Shown here: positions 1 through 6,463 of the stretch, in pieces
Numbering within the stretch: the stretch's first letter is position 1
Layout: each line of letters starts with the position of its first letter
Program-made: the position numbers and the translations under genes
From: an uncultured Pseudomonadota bacterium
GTDB taxonomy: Bacteria; SAR324; NAC60-12
DNA: 6,498 nt
Assembly (NCBI GenBank): GCA_913052275.1
Contig: CAJXDX010000102.1
Coordinates: forward strand, 1 to 6,498
Direction of reading: 5' to 3'
The notes under the pieces: generated by a model
What the model was told of the DNA's origin: nothing
The model's database searches: none
Seen by the model: the letters and a program-made list of their open reading frames with translations, nothing else

Positions 1-41
1 CCACAAATTTAAGATAGAATCAACTTACCCCTTTCAAAACC

Positions 42-52
42 TTCCCGTAATT
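42..52 (+). repeat. 11-base word shared with 2830-2840
   Basis: TTCCCGTAATT occurs here and at 2830-2840, that is, in the aprB leader and in the aprA-qmoA gap. CAAGTTCG follows 26 and 29 bases later respectively (68-75 and 2859-2866). A truncated variant, TTCCCGATT, follows at once at 54-62. Confidence 0.4.
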
Positions 53-102
53 GTTCCCGATTGTATTCAAGTTCGACCTTGATCTATTTTCAGATAACTG
101 TA

Positions 103-124
103 AACTTTTCTCAACTGAATGTTT
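103..124 (+). repeat. Near-direct repeat, copy 1 (copy 2 at 215-236)
   Basis: AACTTTT, four variable bases, then ACTGAATGTTT occurs here and again exactly 112 bases downstream at 215-236. Eighteen of 22 positions match with no gap; only the four middle bases differ (ctca versus agat). Both copies lie in the aprB leader. Past the repeat, a CTTA follows in both copies at different distances. This could be a pair of regulator sites, a duplicated promoter segment, or chance in A+T-rich DNA. Confidence 0.5.
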
Positions 125-173
125 GTTTTCTTAGTTCTAAGTTGCCGAGAACCTATATCAGAGGGTTTAGAGC

Positions 174-190
174 TGTGTGAAGATCACTCA
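174..190. promoter_or_regulatory. Imperfect palindrome, possible operator
   Basis: TGTGTGA (174-180) and TCACTCA (184-190) flank a 3-base spacer; six of seven position pairs are complementary. The half-site resembles the TGTGA of CRP/FNR-type and Rex sites. However, those families use about six bases between the TGTGA and TCACA arms and here there are three, so the regulator cannot be named. Confidence 0.25.
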
Positions 191-214
191 ATCAACCGGT
201 GTGTATTAAAACAT

Positions 215-236
215 AACTTTTAGATACTGAATGTTT
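215..236 (+). repeat. Near-direct repeat, copy 2 (copy 1 at 103-124)
   Basis: Second copy of the 7+4+11 base repeat, ending 44 bases before the aprB start codon. GATACT (223-228), inside this copy, could serve as a -10 hexamer, but no good -35 lies at the right distance. Confidence 0.5.
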
Positions 237-269
237 CTTAAAGGCAACATCAAAAATTATTATCCAGTT

Positions 270-275
270 AAGGAG
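270..275 (+). promoter_or_regulatory. Ribosome binding site of aprB
   Basis: AAGGAG lies 5 nt before the ATG at 281. It is the strongest Shine-Dalgarno match in the window and fixes the aprB start. Confidence 0.85.
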
Positions 276-280
276 TACTC

Positions 281-748
281 ATGCCAAGTTTTGTGATAAC
301 TGATAAATGTGACGGATGCCAAGGACAGGATAAAACTGCCTGTATGTACATTTGTCCTCATGATTTGATGGCCCTGAAAAAAGTGGTCGATAAAGATACC
401 AACGAAGTCAAGATGAAGGGTGTCAACCAGGAACCTGTACAGTGCTGGGAGTGTTACAGCTGTGTTAAAATCTGTCCCACGCAGGCTATCGAAATTCGCT
501 GTTATGCCGATTTTGCTCCGCTTGGAGGTTCAGTCTTTCCAATGCCTGGATCTGACACCATCATGTGGACCATCAAATTCCGGAACGGCGAGATTAAGCG
601 TTTTAAATTCCCCACCCGTACAGTCAATCCCGGAGAAGTGGATATTTTTGCAGGAGAAGGTGAAGCACAGGCAGATATTTCAAGAGTCAAAGAACAGGGA
701 TTTTTCACTCACCAGTCTAAAGAGAGAGCACTTCCTGTGCCCGCATAA
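281..748 (+). CDS. aprB: Adenylylsulfate (APS) reductase, beta subunit, ferredoxin-type
   Basis: AprB is the iron-sulfur subunit of the cytoplasmic AprBA dimer. It carries electrons from the QmoABC complex to the FAD of AprA, where APS is reduced to sulfite and AMP. The 155-residue protein opens with the family-typical MPSFV and a ferredoxin-like domain with eight cysteines: C10, C13, C21 and C25, then C55, C58, C61 and C65. In the known structure these bind two [4Fe-4S] clusters with cross-exchange of the last cysteine of each group. The CWECYSC run (55-61) and the PLGG segment (80-83) are characteristic of AprB. The remainder (about 90-155) is the beta-sheet and tail that pack on AprA in solved structures. 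Length is close to that of characterised AprB proteins. C74 is an extra cysteine outside the cluster motifs. A strong ribosome site supports the ATG, and aprA follows after 46 nt. Confidence 0.97.
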   Translation: MPSFVITDKCDGCQGQDKTACMYICPHDLMALKKVVDKDTNEVKMKGVNQEPVQCWECYSCVKICPTQAIEIRCYADFAPLGGSVFPMPGSDTIMWTIKFRNGEIKRFKFPTRTVNPGEVDIFAGEGEAQADISRVKEQGFFTHQSKERALPVPA

Positions 749-784
749 TCAGTGCCTACCATTCAAAGAAATTTTTTAAACAAC

Positions 785-790
785 AGAGGA
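785..790 (+). promoter_or_regulatory. Ribosome binding site that decides the TTG start of aprA
   Basis: AGAGGA ends 4 nt before TTG at 795. An in-frame TAA at 777-779 and no ATG or GTG between leave TTG as the only common start codon upstream of the conserved N-terminus. Confidence 0.75.
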
Positions 791-794
791 TAAC

Positions 795-2768
795 TTGGAA
801 CCTAAAGTAAACAATTTTGAATTTTCCGAAAAACCGGAAATAGCTGTACATGAAACGGATATCCTGCTCATTGGGGGTGGAATGGCTGCCTGCGGTTCTG
901 CTTTCGAGGCTGATCGCTGGGCAACTCCACAGGGATTGAGAATCACTATGGTTGACAAAGCTGCAACAGACCGCAGCGGTGCTGTAGCCATGGGTCTTTC
1001 CGCAATCAATACCTATGTCGGTCAGGAAAACACACCGGAGGATTATGTCCGCTATGTGAGAAACGATCTTATGGGCATTATCAGGGAGGATCTTGTGTTT
1101 GACCTTGGTAGGCTGGTTGACGACTCTGTCCATCTTTTCGAGGACTGGGGACTGCCGATCTGGAAAACAGATGAAGAAGGACGTTCAGTTGATGGGCATA
1201 CATCAAAGAAAAATGAAATGCCTTCCTTAAGAGACGGAGGTAAGCCGGTTCGTTCAGGAAGATGGCAGGTAATGATCAACGGTGAATCATACAAAAAGGT
1301 GATAGCCGAAGCAGCAAAATCTGCACTTGCGAACAACCGCAAGCACACAGGAGTAGATCAAAATCATTTTGAACGAGTTTTCATAGTCAAGCTGCTGAGT
1401 GACAAGGACGATCCCACAAGAATCGCCGGAGCAGCCGGATTCAGCGTCAGAGAGAAAAAACTCTATGTCTTTAAGTGCAAGACAGCACTGCTTGCTGCAG
1501 GTGGATGCGTTAACGTTTTTAAAACACGCGCTACAGGAGAAGGACAAGGCAGGGCCTGGTTCCCTGTCTGGAACAGTGGTTCCACCTATGCCATGGCAGC
1601 AGAAATCGGTGCGGAGTTGACAATGATGGAAAACAGGTTTGTACCGGCTCGATTCAAAGATGGTTATGGACCGGTAGGTGCTTGGTTCCTTCTTTTCAAA
1701 GCAAAAGCTACAAACGCACTAGGGGAGGATTATCAAGAAAAAAATAAGGAAGAAAGCAGGAAACTGTATGGCGACTATGTTGACTCGATGGGAACCTGCA
1801 TGCGCAACCACATGATGATGATTGATATGAAAGCTGGATTGGGTCCCATAAAAATTCATACTGACGTTGCTTTGCAGAAACTCTCTGAAACCATGTCCAA
1901 AAAGGAAATCAGGCATCTGGAGTCCGAGGCGTGGGAAGATTTCCTAGACATGACTATCACCCAGGCAGGCGTCTGGGCCGCAAACAATATGGCACCGGAA
2001 AAAGTCCCCTCAGAACTTATGCCCTCAGAGCCTTATCTGCTAGGATCTCATGCAGGCTGTGCTGGATTATGGACCAGCGGACCAGGGGATTTTGGGCCGG
2101 AAGAGTGGCACTGGGGTTATAACCGAATGACCACTGTAGACGGTTTGTTTACTGCTGGGGATGGTGTTGGAGCGTCCGGACACAAGTTTTCATCAGGTTC
2201 CCATACTGAAGGAAGAATTGCAGGCAAAATGATGACTGCCTATTGTCTGGACCACAAGGACCAGACAGTGGATTACGCAGAGGATCCTGAAGAACTTGCA
2301 AAAGAGATCTTCATGCCCATGGAAACCTGGGGAAAACACAGCGGATATACCACAGACCCTGACATTAATCCGCATTATATTCGCCCAGCCATGCTTCAGC
2401 AGAGGCTGCAGAAACTTATGGACGAATACGTCGGTGGTGTTGGTACATGGTATATGACCAGTAAATACATGCTTGAAGAAGGTTTCTATTACATGGAAAT
2501 GCTCAAGGAAGACTCATACCACATGTGTGCAGAAAACCTGCATGAGCTACTGCGAGCGTGGGAAAACTTTCACCGTATTCTCGCCGGAGAAGCCCATGCC
2601 AGGCACATACATTTCCGTGAAGAAACAAGATATCCCGGATACTATTACCGCGGTGACCATATGGCAATAGACGATGAAAACTGGAAATGTTTTGTCAATT
2701 CCACATATGACAAGGCAACTGGTGAATGGAAAATTTTCAAAAAGGATTATCAGCAGCTTGTCGCCTGA
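795..2768 (+). CDS. aprA: Adenylylsulfate (APS) reductase, alpha subunit, FAD-binding
   Basis: AprA is the catalytic flavoprotein of dissimilatory APS reductase, which converts APS plus two electrons to sulfite and AMP. It belongs to the fumarate reductase/succinate dehydrogenase flavoprotein family. The 657-residue protein has the dinucleotide-binding GGG at 27-29 after a beta strand (TDILLI), the RSGAVAMGLSAINTY stretch around 60-74, and the RFKDGYGPVGAWF stretch at 286-298. Aligned by eye to Archaeoglobus fulgidus AprA, the active-site residues N74, W234, R265, L278 and H398 correspond to N72, W255, R286, L299 and H419 here; all are kept. The GHKFSSGSHTEGR segment (462-474) and the C-terminal helical and capping region (about 535-657) are also typical. 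The start is TTG with a good ribosome site. Residue choices resemble Desulfobacterota sequences. No signal peptide is seen, which fits a cytoplasmic enzyme. The reductive role is inferred from the Qmo genes next door. Confidence 0.98.
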   Translation: MEPKVNNFEFSEKPEIAVHETDILLIGGGMAACGSAFEADRWATPQGLRITMVDKAATDRSGAVAMGLSAINTYVGQENTPEDYVRYVRNDLMGIIREDLVFDLGRLVDDSVHLFEDWGLPIWKTDEEGRSVDGHTSKKNEMPSLRDGGKPVRSGRWQVMINGESYKKVIAEAAKSALANNRKHTGVDQNHFERVFIVKLLSDKDDPTRIAGAAGFSVREKKLYVFKCKTALLAAGGCVNVFKTRATGEGQGRAWFPVWNSGSTYAMAAEIGAELTMMENRFVPARFKDGYGPVGAWFLLFKAKATNALGEDYQEKNKEESRKLYGDYVDSMGTCMRNHMMMIDMKAGLGPIKIHTDVALQKLSETMSKKEIRHLESEAWEDFLDMTITQAGVWAANNMAPEKVPSELMPSEPYLLGSHAGCAGLWTSGPGDFGPEEWHWGYNRMTTVDGLFTAGDGVGASGHKFSSGSHTEGRIAGKMMTAYCLDHKDQTVDYAEDPEELAKEIFMPMETWGKHSGYTTDPDINPHYIRPAMLQQRLQKLMDEYVGGVGTWYMTSKYMLEEGFYYMEMLKEDSYHMCAENLHELLRAWENFHRILAGEAHARHIHFREETRYPGYYYRGDHMAIDDENWKCFVNSTYDKATGEWKIFKKDYQQLVA

Positions 2769-2798
2769 TTTTTTGTGAACAGGATAAGCTTCAACTTC

Positions 2799-2823
2799 TT
2801 CAGTTTCTTTCTGAACTGTTTTT
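2799..2823 (+). terminator. Weak terminator-like hairpin after aprA
   Basis: CAGTT (2801-2805) can pair with AACTG (2814-2818) and is followed directly by TTTTT (2819-2823). An alternative pairing is TTCAG (2799-2803) with CTGAA (2811-2815). Either stem is only 5 bp and not G+C-rich, so it would terminate partially at best. It lies 30 nt after the aprA stop, where attenuation between aprBA and qmoABC would be placed. Confidence 0.3.
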
Positions 2824-2829
2824 CGCTAA

Positions 2830-2840
2830 TTCCCGTAATT
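2830..2840 (+). repeat. 11-base word shared with 42-52
   Basis: Second copy of TTCCCGTAATT, in the aprA-qmoA gap. A shorter variant, TTCGTAATT, lies at 2864-2872. The role is unknown. Confidence 0.4.
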
Positions 2841-2868
2841 CATTTTCATTCCAATACCCAAGTTCGTA

Positions 2869-2882
2869 ATTTCCGGGGAAAT
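2869..2882. promoter_or_regulatory. 14-bp palindrome, possible operator upstream of qmoA
   Basis: ATTTCC and GGAAAT form perfect 6-base arms around a central GG. It lies about 95 nt before the qmoA start, a plausible place for a dimeric regulator. No regulator family is recognised, and a G+C core in A+T-rich DNA could arise by chance. Confidence 0.3.
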
Positions 2883-2931
2883 GTTCATCAGAATATTTCT
2901 GTTTTGTATTTCTAAGTAAAAGATCAGGAAT

Positions 2932-2979
2932 ATGTCCTTAATTATTTATAAAACTAATTTTGATTCAGCTGCAATTTGA
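2932..2979 (+). other. Possible 15-codon leader ORF overlapping the qmoA start
   Basis: ATG at 2932 opens a 15-residue frame (MSLIIYKTNFDSAAI) whose TGA (2977-2979) overlaps the qmoA TTG (2976-2978) as TTGA. An AGGA (2926-2929) sits only 2 nt before the ATG, closer than normal. The arrangement would suit termination-reinitiation onto qmoA, which has no clear ribosome site of its own. There is no homology evidence, so this is inference from layout. Confidence 0.2.
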
Positions 2980-4229
2980 TTAAAGAGCACGGAAAAATAC
3001 TTGTAATTGGTGGTGGAATAAGCGGCATTACAACTGCACTTGAAGCTTCGGAAATTGGCCAAGATGTGGTCCTGGTTGAAAAGTCGCCAACTCTGGGAGG
3101 CAGGGTTTCCGGGTTCCATCAGTATTTCCCCAAATTATGTCCTCCTACCTGTGGCCTGGAAATTAATTACAGACGTCTGCGGGCAAATCCGCATATTCAA
3201 ATCCACACAAATTCAGAAGTCCTTTCTCTATCCGGAGACGCAGGAAATTTCAAAGTCAAGATCCGCAAGAATCCCACCTTTGTAAATGAGAAATGTGTGG
3301 CATGCGATCACTGCACGGCAGTCTGTCCCTCTGAGCGCAGCAATGATTTCAATGAAGGAATGAACAAAACAAAAGCAATTTTCCTCCCCAACAATATGGC
3401 ATATCCGCCCAGGTATGTTGTTGACCGCCCTGCCTGCGAACCTGGATGCTCCAAATGTGTGGAAGCCTGCAAATACGGAGCAATTGATCTTGACATGCAG
3501 GTCGAGGAAATTGAAATTCAGGTGGCTTCAGTAGTAATTGCCACAGGCTGGAAACCCTATGATGCTAAGAAGCTCAAGAATATGGGGTTTTCCAGTGTCC
3601 CGAATGTCATAAACAACATCATGATGGAACGCATCTCTTCTGTAAGTGGCCCCACCAAGGGCAAGATACTGCGTCCCTCTGACCAGAAACCGGTGGAAAG
3701 TATAGCATTTGTTCAGTGCGCTGGATCAAGAGATGAAAATCATCTGCCTTACTGTTCTTCAATATGCTGCCTTGGTTCCCTGAAACATGCCAATTATGTG
3801 ATGGAACAAAATCCGGACGCTAAAATTTATATTTTTTACATCGATATACGTACTCCGGGAAAGTACGAAGATTTTGTGGTAAAAGTGCAGGCAAAACCAA
3901 ATGTGAACATGATCAAAGGCAAAGTTGCAAAAATCACTGCCGGAGAAAATGGTGGAGTTTTAGTTGAAGCAGAAAACATTCTCAACCTGGAAAAAGTTCG
4001 GCTTGATGTGGACATGGTGGTACTTGCGACAGGAATGGAACCGAACCTCAAAGGACAGGAACGTATTGCAGGAATAGAACTGGATGAAAATGGGTTTGTT
4101 CCCATGGAATTGCAGCAGCAGGGTATATTTTCAACTGGTGTGGCCAAATGGCCGGCAGATGTCAACAGTTCCATCCAGGATTCGACTGGGGCTGCATTGA
4201 AGGCAATTCAAACCAGCATCGGAAATTGA
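2976..4229 (+). CDS. qmoA: Quinone-interacting membrane-bound oxidoreductase, subunit A (HdrA-like flavoprotein)
   Basis: QmoA is a cytoplasmic FAD protein of the QmoABC complex, which moves electrons between the menaquinone pool and AprBA. At 417 residues it is close to the usual length of about 410. The N-terminus has a beta strand and GGGISG (12-17), the FAD-binding Rossmann motif. LCPPTCGLEIN (54-64) is highly characteristic of QmoA. A ferredoxin-like insert carries C107, C110, C113 and C117, then C154, C158, C161 and C165, enough for two iron-sulfur clusters. QCAGSR (247-252) and YCSSICC (259-265) match the HdrA cysteine motif. ATGMEP (351-356) and the STGVAKWPADV segment (386-396) form the C-terminal FAD region. 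The start is TTG: an in-frame TGA at 2961-2963 leaves no ATG or GTG, and the Rossmann strand begins seven residues in. No clear ribosome site is seen. qmoB follows after 3 nt. Function is assigned with high confidence; the exact start is less certain. Confidence 0.95.
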   Translation: MIKEHGKILVIGGGISGITTALEASEIGQDVVLVEKSPTLGGRVSGFHQYFPKLCPPTCGLEINYRRLRANPHIQIHTNSEVLSLSGDAGNFKVKIRKNPTFVNEKCVACDHCTAVCPSERSNDFNEGMNKTKAIFLPNNMAYPPRYVVDRPACEPGCSKCVEACKYGAIDLDMQVEEIEIQVASVVIATGWKPYDAKKLKNMGFSSVPNVINNIMMERISSVSGPTKGKILRPSDQKPVESIAFVQCAGSRDENHLPYCSSICCLGSLKHANYVMEQNPDAKIYIFYIDIRTPGKYEDFVVKVQAKPNVNMIKGKVAKITAGENGGVLVEAENILNLEKVRLDVDMVVLATGMEPNLKGQERIAGIELDENGFVPMELQQQGIFSTGVAKWPADVNSSIQDSTGAALKAIQTSIGN

Positions 4230-4232
4230 ACA

Positions 4233-6389
4233 ATGGATAGCAAGACTGGCGTTTATATTTGTTCCGGGTGTGACATTGATCAGGCGATGGATGTGGAAGA
4301 GCTTGCCAAAGTAGCTACCAAAGAATGTAAAGTCCCTGTCAGCAAGACGCATCCTGTCCTCTGCAGTGAAGACGGTGTGAAGCTTTTAAAGGAGGACCGG
4401 GAAAAAGAGGGTGTAAACCGATTTATGATTGCAGCCTGCTCACAGCGTTTTCATGAAACAACTTTTGACATGGGTGAAGAAAATATAGTGGTGCGCGCGC
4501 CAATCCGGGAGTATGTTGCATGGACACAAAAAACTAGAGACGAATCAGGAGAGGTTGATGAGGACACGCAGCTTGCAGGCGAGGAATACATTCAAATGTA
4601 CACTGCCAAGCTCAAAAAACATGGTATTCCGCAGCCCTTTGAACAGGACACCTCAAAAAAACTTCTCGTGATTGGCGGAGGAGTAAGCGGAATGACTGCC
4701 GCAACAGAAGCTGCGAATGCCGGATATTCAGTGGATCTGGTGGAAAAAAAGGGGCATTTGGGTGGCTTCTGCCTGGATGAACACAAGTTGATTCCTTCCA
4801 GGGCTCCATTCAGTGAACCCGAAATTAATTATGTTTCAGCCATAGTTTCAACGGTTGAGGAAAACAAACTTATCAAAGTTCACACCTCTTCATTCGTGAA
4901 TTCCATTTCCGGACAGCCGGGGGAATTTCAGGTTAAACTGAACCAGCAAGGCAAAACAGAAAAATTCAAGTGCGGCGCTGTGATCATGGCAACAGGGTCT
5001 CAACCGTATGATACTGCAAAACTTTCTCATTTGGGCATAAATTATGACAATGTGGTCAGCAGTGCAGAATTTGAGCAGATGGCAAAATCCGAAAACATCC
5101 TGCGTAAAGACGGTACACCTGCCCTGAACGTGGGCTTCATTCAATGTGCCGGTTCCAGGACTCCGGATCATCTCCCCTATTGTTCCGGAACCTGCTGCAT
5201 GGATTCACTCAAGCAGGCCGCCTATATCAGGGAACAGAATCCTGAGGCAAAGGCACACATAATTTACCGAGATATACGTACCCCTGGACTTTACGAAAAT
5301 TTTTACCGCAGCCGTCAGGATGATCCAGGAGTATTCCTGACACAGGGAGATGTAGTCGGTGTAAAGGAAACGACAGATAAGAAAATTGCCGTTGAAGTGG
5401 ATAATACTCTTTTTGGAGAACCAGTGAACTTTGAAATGGACTTGCTGGTGTTGGCGGTGGGACAGGTGCCTTCCACACTGAGCGGTGAATCTGCCCTGAA
5501 TCTTGAATACCGCCAAGGCCCGGACCTGCCGGAACTGAAATACGGATATCCTGATTCGCACTTTATCTGTTTTCCTTATGAAACACGACGAACAGGAATT
5601 TATGCTGTTGGTTCCGTACGGCAGCCGATGGATATTAATGACGCCAAGCTTGATGCCACTGGAGCAGCAATGAAGGCTATTCAGTCCATGGAACTCACTG
5701 ATCAGGGAAAAACTGTTCATCCGCGTGTGGGAGACCAGACTTTTCCCGAATTCGCGCTTGACCGCTGTACTTCATGCAAGCGCTGCACAGAGGAGTGTCC
5801 GTTTGGGGTATTGGAAGAAGATGAAAAAGGGACTCCTTTCCCAAATGCGGCTCGCTGCAGGAGTTGCGGTGTATGTATGGGATCATGTCCGGTTCAAATC
5901 ATTTCATTCAAGGATTCCAGTCCTACTATTTTTAAGGAAATGATGACCAGCTTTGAGATGCCAGATGAATTTGATGAAAAACCCAGGATCTTGATTTTTG
6001 CCTGTGAGAACGATGCCCTTCCTGTTTTTGACATGGCAGCCATGAATCGTTTGAAAATAAACACAAACGTGAGGATCATGCCAATGCGCTGTCTTGGAGG
6101 ACTAAATTTAATTTATGTCACTGATGCTTTGTCATATGGATACGACGGAATCATGTTTATGGGGTGTGCTTATGGTGATGATTATCAGTGCCACTTTGTC
6201 AATGGAAGTGAGTTGGCTCACACTCGTTTGGGTAAAGTACAGGAAACCATTGGACGGCTGAATTTAGAATCGGAGCGAGTCAGGCAATACGCAATCAGCA
6301 TGAATGACTATGAACGCCTGCCCAAAATAATTGATGATTTTGTGGAGGAACTGGAAGATTTCGGACCGAATCCGTTCAAGGGAATGTGA
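4233..6389 (+). CDS. qmoB: Quinone-interacting membrane-bound oxidoreductase, subunit B (HdrA/MvhD-like flavoprotein)
   Basis: QmoB is the larger soluble subunit of QmoABC, thought to contact AprBA. Its 718 residues read as a fusion. Residues 1-140 are an HdrA-type N-terminal domain with CSGC (10-13), C44 and AACSQRFHE (67-75). An FAD-binding Rossmann region starts at LLVIGGGVSG (144-153). QCAGSR (304-309) and YCSGTCC (316-322) are the HdrA cysteine motif, and FPYETRRTGIYAVGSVRQP (447-465) is typical of QmoB. A ferredoxin domain follows with C512, C515, C518, C522 and C542, C545, C548, C552, binding two [4Fe-4S] clusters. The C-terminal part (about 584-718) resembles MvhD, with C591, C620, C645 and C653, and ends in the family-typical GPNPFKG. 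The gene starts 3 nt after qmoA; the nearest Shine-Dalgarno candidate is a weak GGAA at 4221-4224, so translational coupling is likely. The middle region is strongly similar to QmoA, as expected of paralogues. Confidence 0.96.
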   Translation: MDSKTGVYICSGCDIDQAMDVEELAKVATKECKVPVSKTHPVLCSEDGVKLLKEDREKEGVNRFMIAACSQRFHETTFDMGEENIVVRAPIREYVAWTQKTRDESGEVDEDTQLAGEEYIQMYTAKLKKHGIPQPFEQDTSKKLLVIGGGVSGMTAATEAANAGYSVDLVEKKGHLGGFCLDEHKLIPSRAPFSEPEINYVSAIVSTVEENKLIKVHTSSFVNSISGQPGEFQVKLNQQGKTEKFKCGAVIMATGSQPYDTAKLSHLGINYDNVVSSAEFEQMAKSENILRKDGTPALNVGFIQCAGSRTPDHLPYCSGTCCMDSLKQAAYIREQNPEAKAHIIYRDIRTPGLYENFYRSRQDDPGVFLTQGDVVGVKETTDKKIAVEVDNTLFGEPVNFEMDLLVLAVGQVPSTLSGESALNLEYRQGPDLPELKYGYPDSHFICFPYETRRTGIYAVGSVRQPMDINDAKLDATGAAMKAIQSMELTDQGKTVHPRVGDQTFPEFALDRCTSCKRCTEECPFGVLEEDEKGTPFPNAARCRSCGVCMGSCPVQIISFKDSSPTIFKEMMTSFEMPDEFDEKPRILIFACENDALPVFDMAAMNRLKINTNVRIMPMRCLGGLNLIYVTDALSYGYDGIMFMGCAYGDDYQCHFVNGSELAHTRLGKVQETIGRLNLESERVRQYAISMNDYERLPKIIDDFVEELEDFGPNPFKGM

Positions 6390-6463
6390 TTTTCACCTTT
6401 GAATATGAAATTTAAATGGTTGTATTTTCCTCGTATGGAACGAATTAAAATAAGAAAAATAAG
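6390..6463 (+). other. Short gap between qmoB and qmoC
   Basis: These 74 A+T-rich bases hold no strong Shine-Dalgarno sequence near the qmoC ATG; AAGAAAAATAAG precedes it. Only weak inverted repeats are seen (TTTCA 6391-6395 with TGAAA 6406-6410; TTCC 6427-6430 with GGAA 6437-6440). No terminator is apparent, so qmoC is probably co-transcribed with qmoB. Confidence 0.5.

Larger units (their letters stand above)
1..280 (+). promoter_or_regulatory. Non-coding leader upstream of aprB
   Basis: No convincing gene is seen on either strand. The stretch is A+T-rich with frequent stops, and it ends in the aprB ribosome site, so it most likely carries the promoter of the aprBA(-qmo) transcription unit. 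One sigma-70-like candidate is TTGATC (79-84) and TAAACT (101-106) with a 16-nt spacer. It is a poor match and would give a leader of roughly 165 nt. The region also holds a near-direct repeat (103-124 and 215-236), an imperfect palindrome (174-190) and an 11-base word shared with the aprA-qmoA gap. No sat gene end was recognised, so the upstream neighbour is unknown. Confidence 0.5.
2769..2975 (+). promoter_or_regulatory. Non-coding gap between aprA and qmoA
   Basis: This 207-nt A+T-rich gap is long for an operon otherwise joined by 3-74 nt. It contains a weak hairpin with a T run (2799-2823), a palindrome (2869-2882), a small hairpin CAGAA-TAT-TTCTG (2889-2901), words shared with the aprB leader, and a short leader ORF running into qmoA. 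TATAAA at 2947-2952 is a possible -10 box, but the expected -35 position holds only TCAGGA. qmoABC may therefore have its own promoter or be transcribed partly by read-through; the sequence alone does not decide. Confidence 0.45.

Noticed and set aside
2..82. Open frame from the window edge to TGA at 80-82, possibly the end of an upstream gene
   Set aside because: Only 26 codons, A+T-rich, with no recognisable C-terminus of Sat or another neighbour; it is as likely chance.
174..190. Naming the dyad a Rex or CRP/FNR site
   Set aside because: The spacer between arms is three bases instead of about six and the outer bases do not match.
420..779. 119-codon plus-strand frame overlapping aprB
   Set aside because: It is an out-of-frame reading of aprB, whose cysteine motifs and ribosome site are unambiguous.
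756..1133. 125-codon minus-strand frame at the aprB-aprA junction
   Set aside because: It is antisense to the conserved N-terminus of aprA and has no recognisable product.
2889..2905. CAGAA-TAT-TTCTG followed by four T as a terminator
   Set aside because: The stem is 5 bp and A+T-rich with a 3-base loop; too weak to call.
3708..5310. Strong similarity between the middle of qmoA and qmoB as a recent duplication
   Set aside because: Both are HdrA-family paralogues in every qmo operon; the protein similarity reflects shared ancestry of the family and nothing recent.
5205..5720. 171-codon open frame on the minus strand
   Set aside because: It lies wholly inside qmoB, which has clear family motifs across this stretch, and its product shows no recognisable domain.
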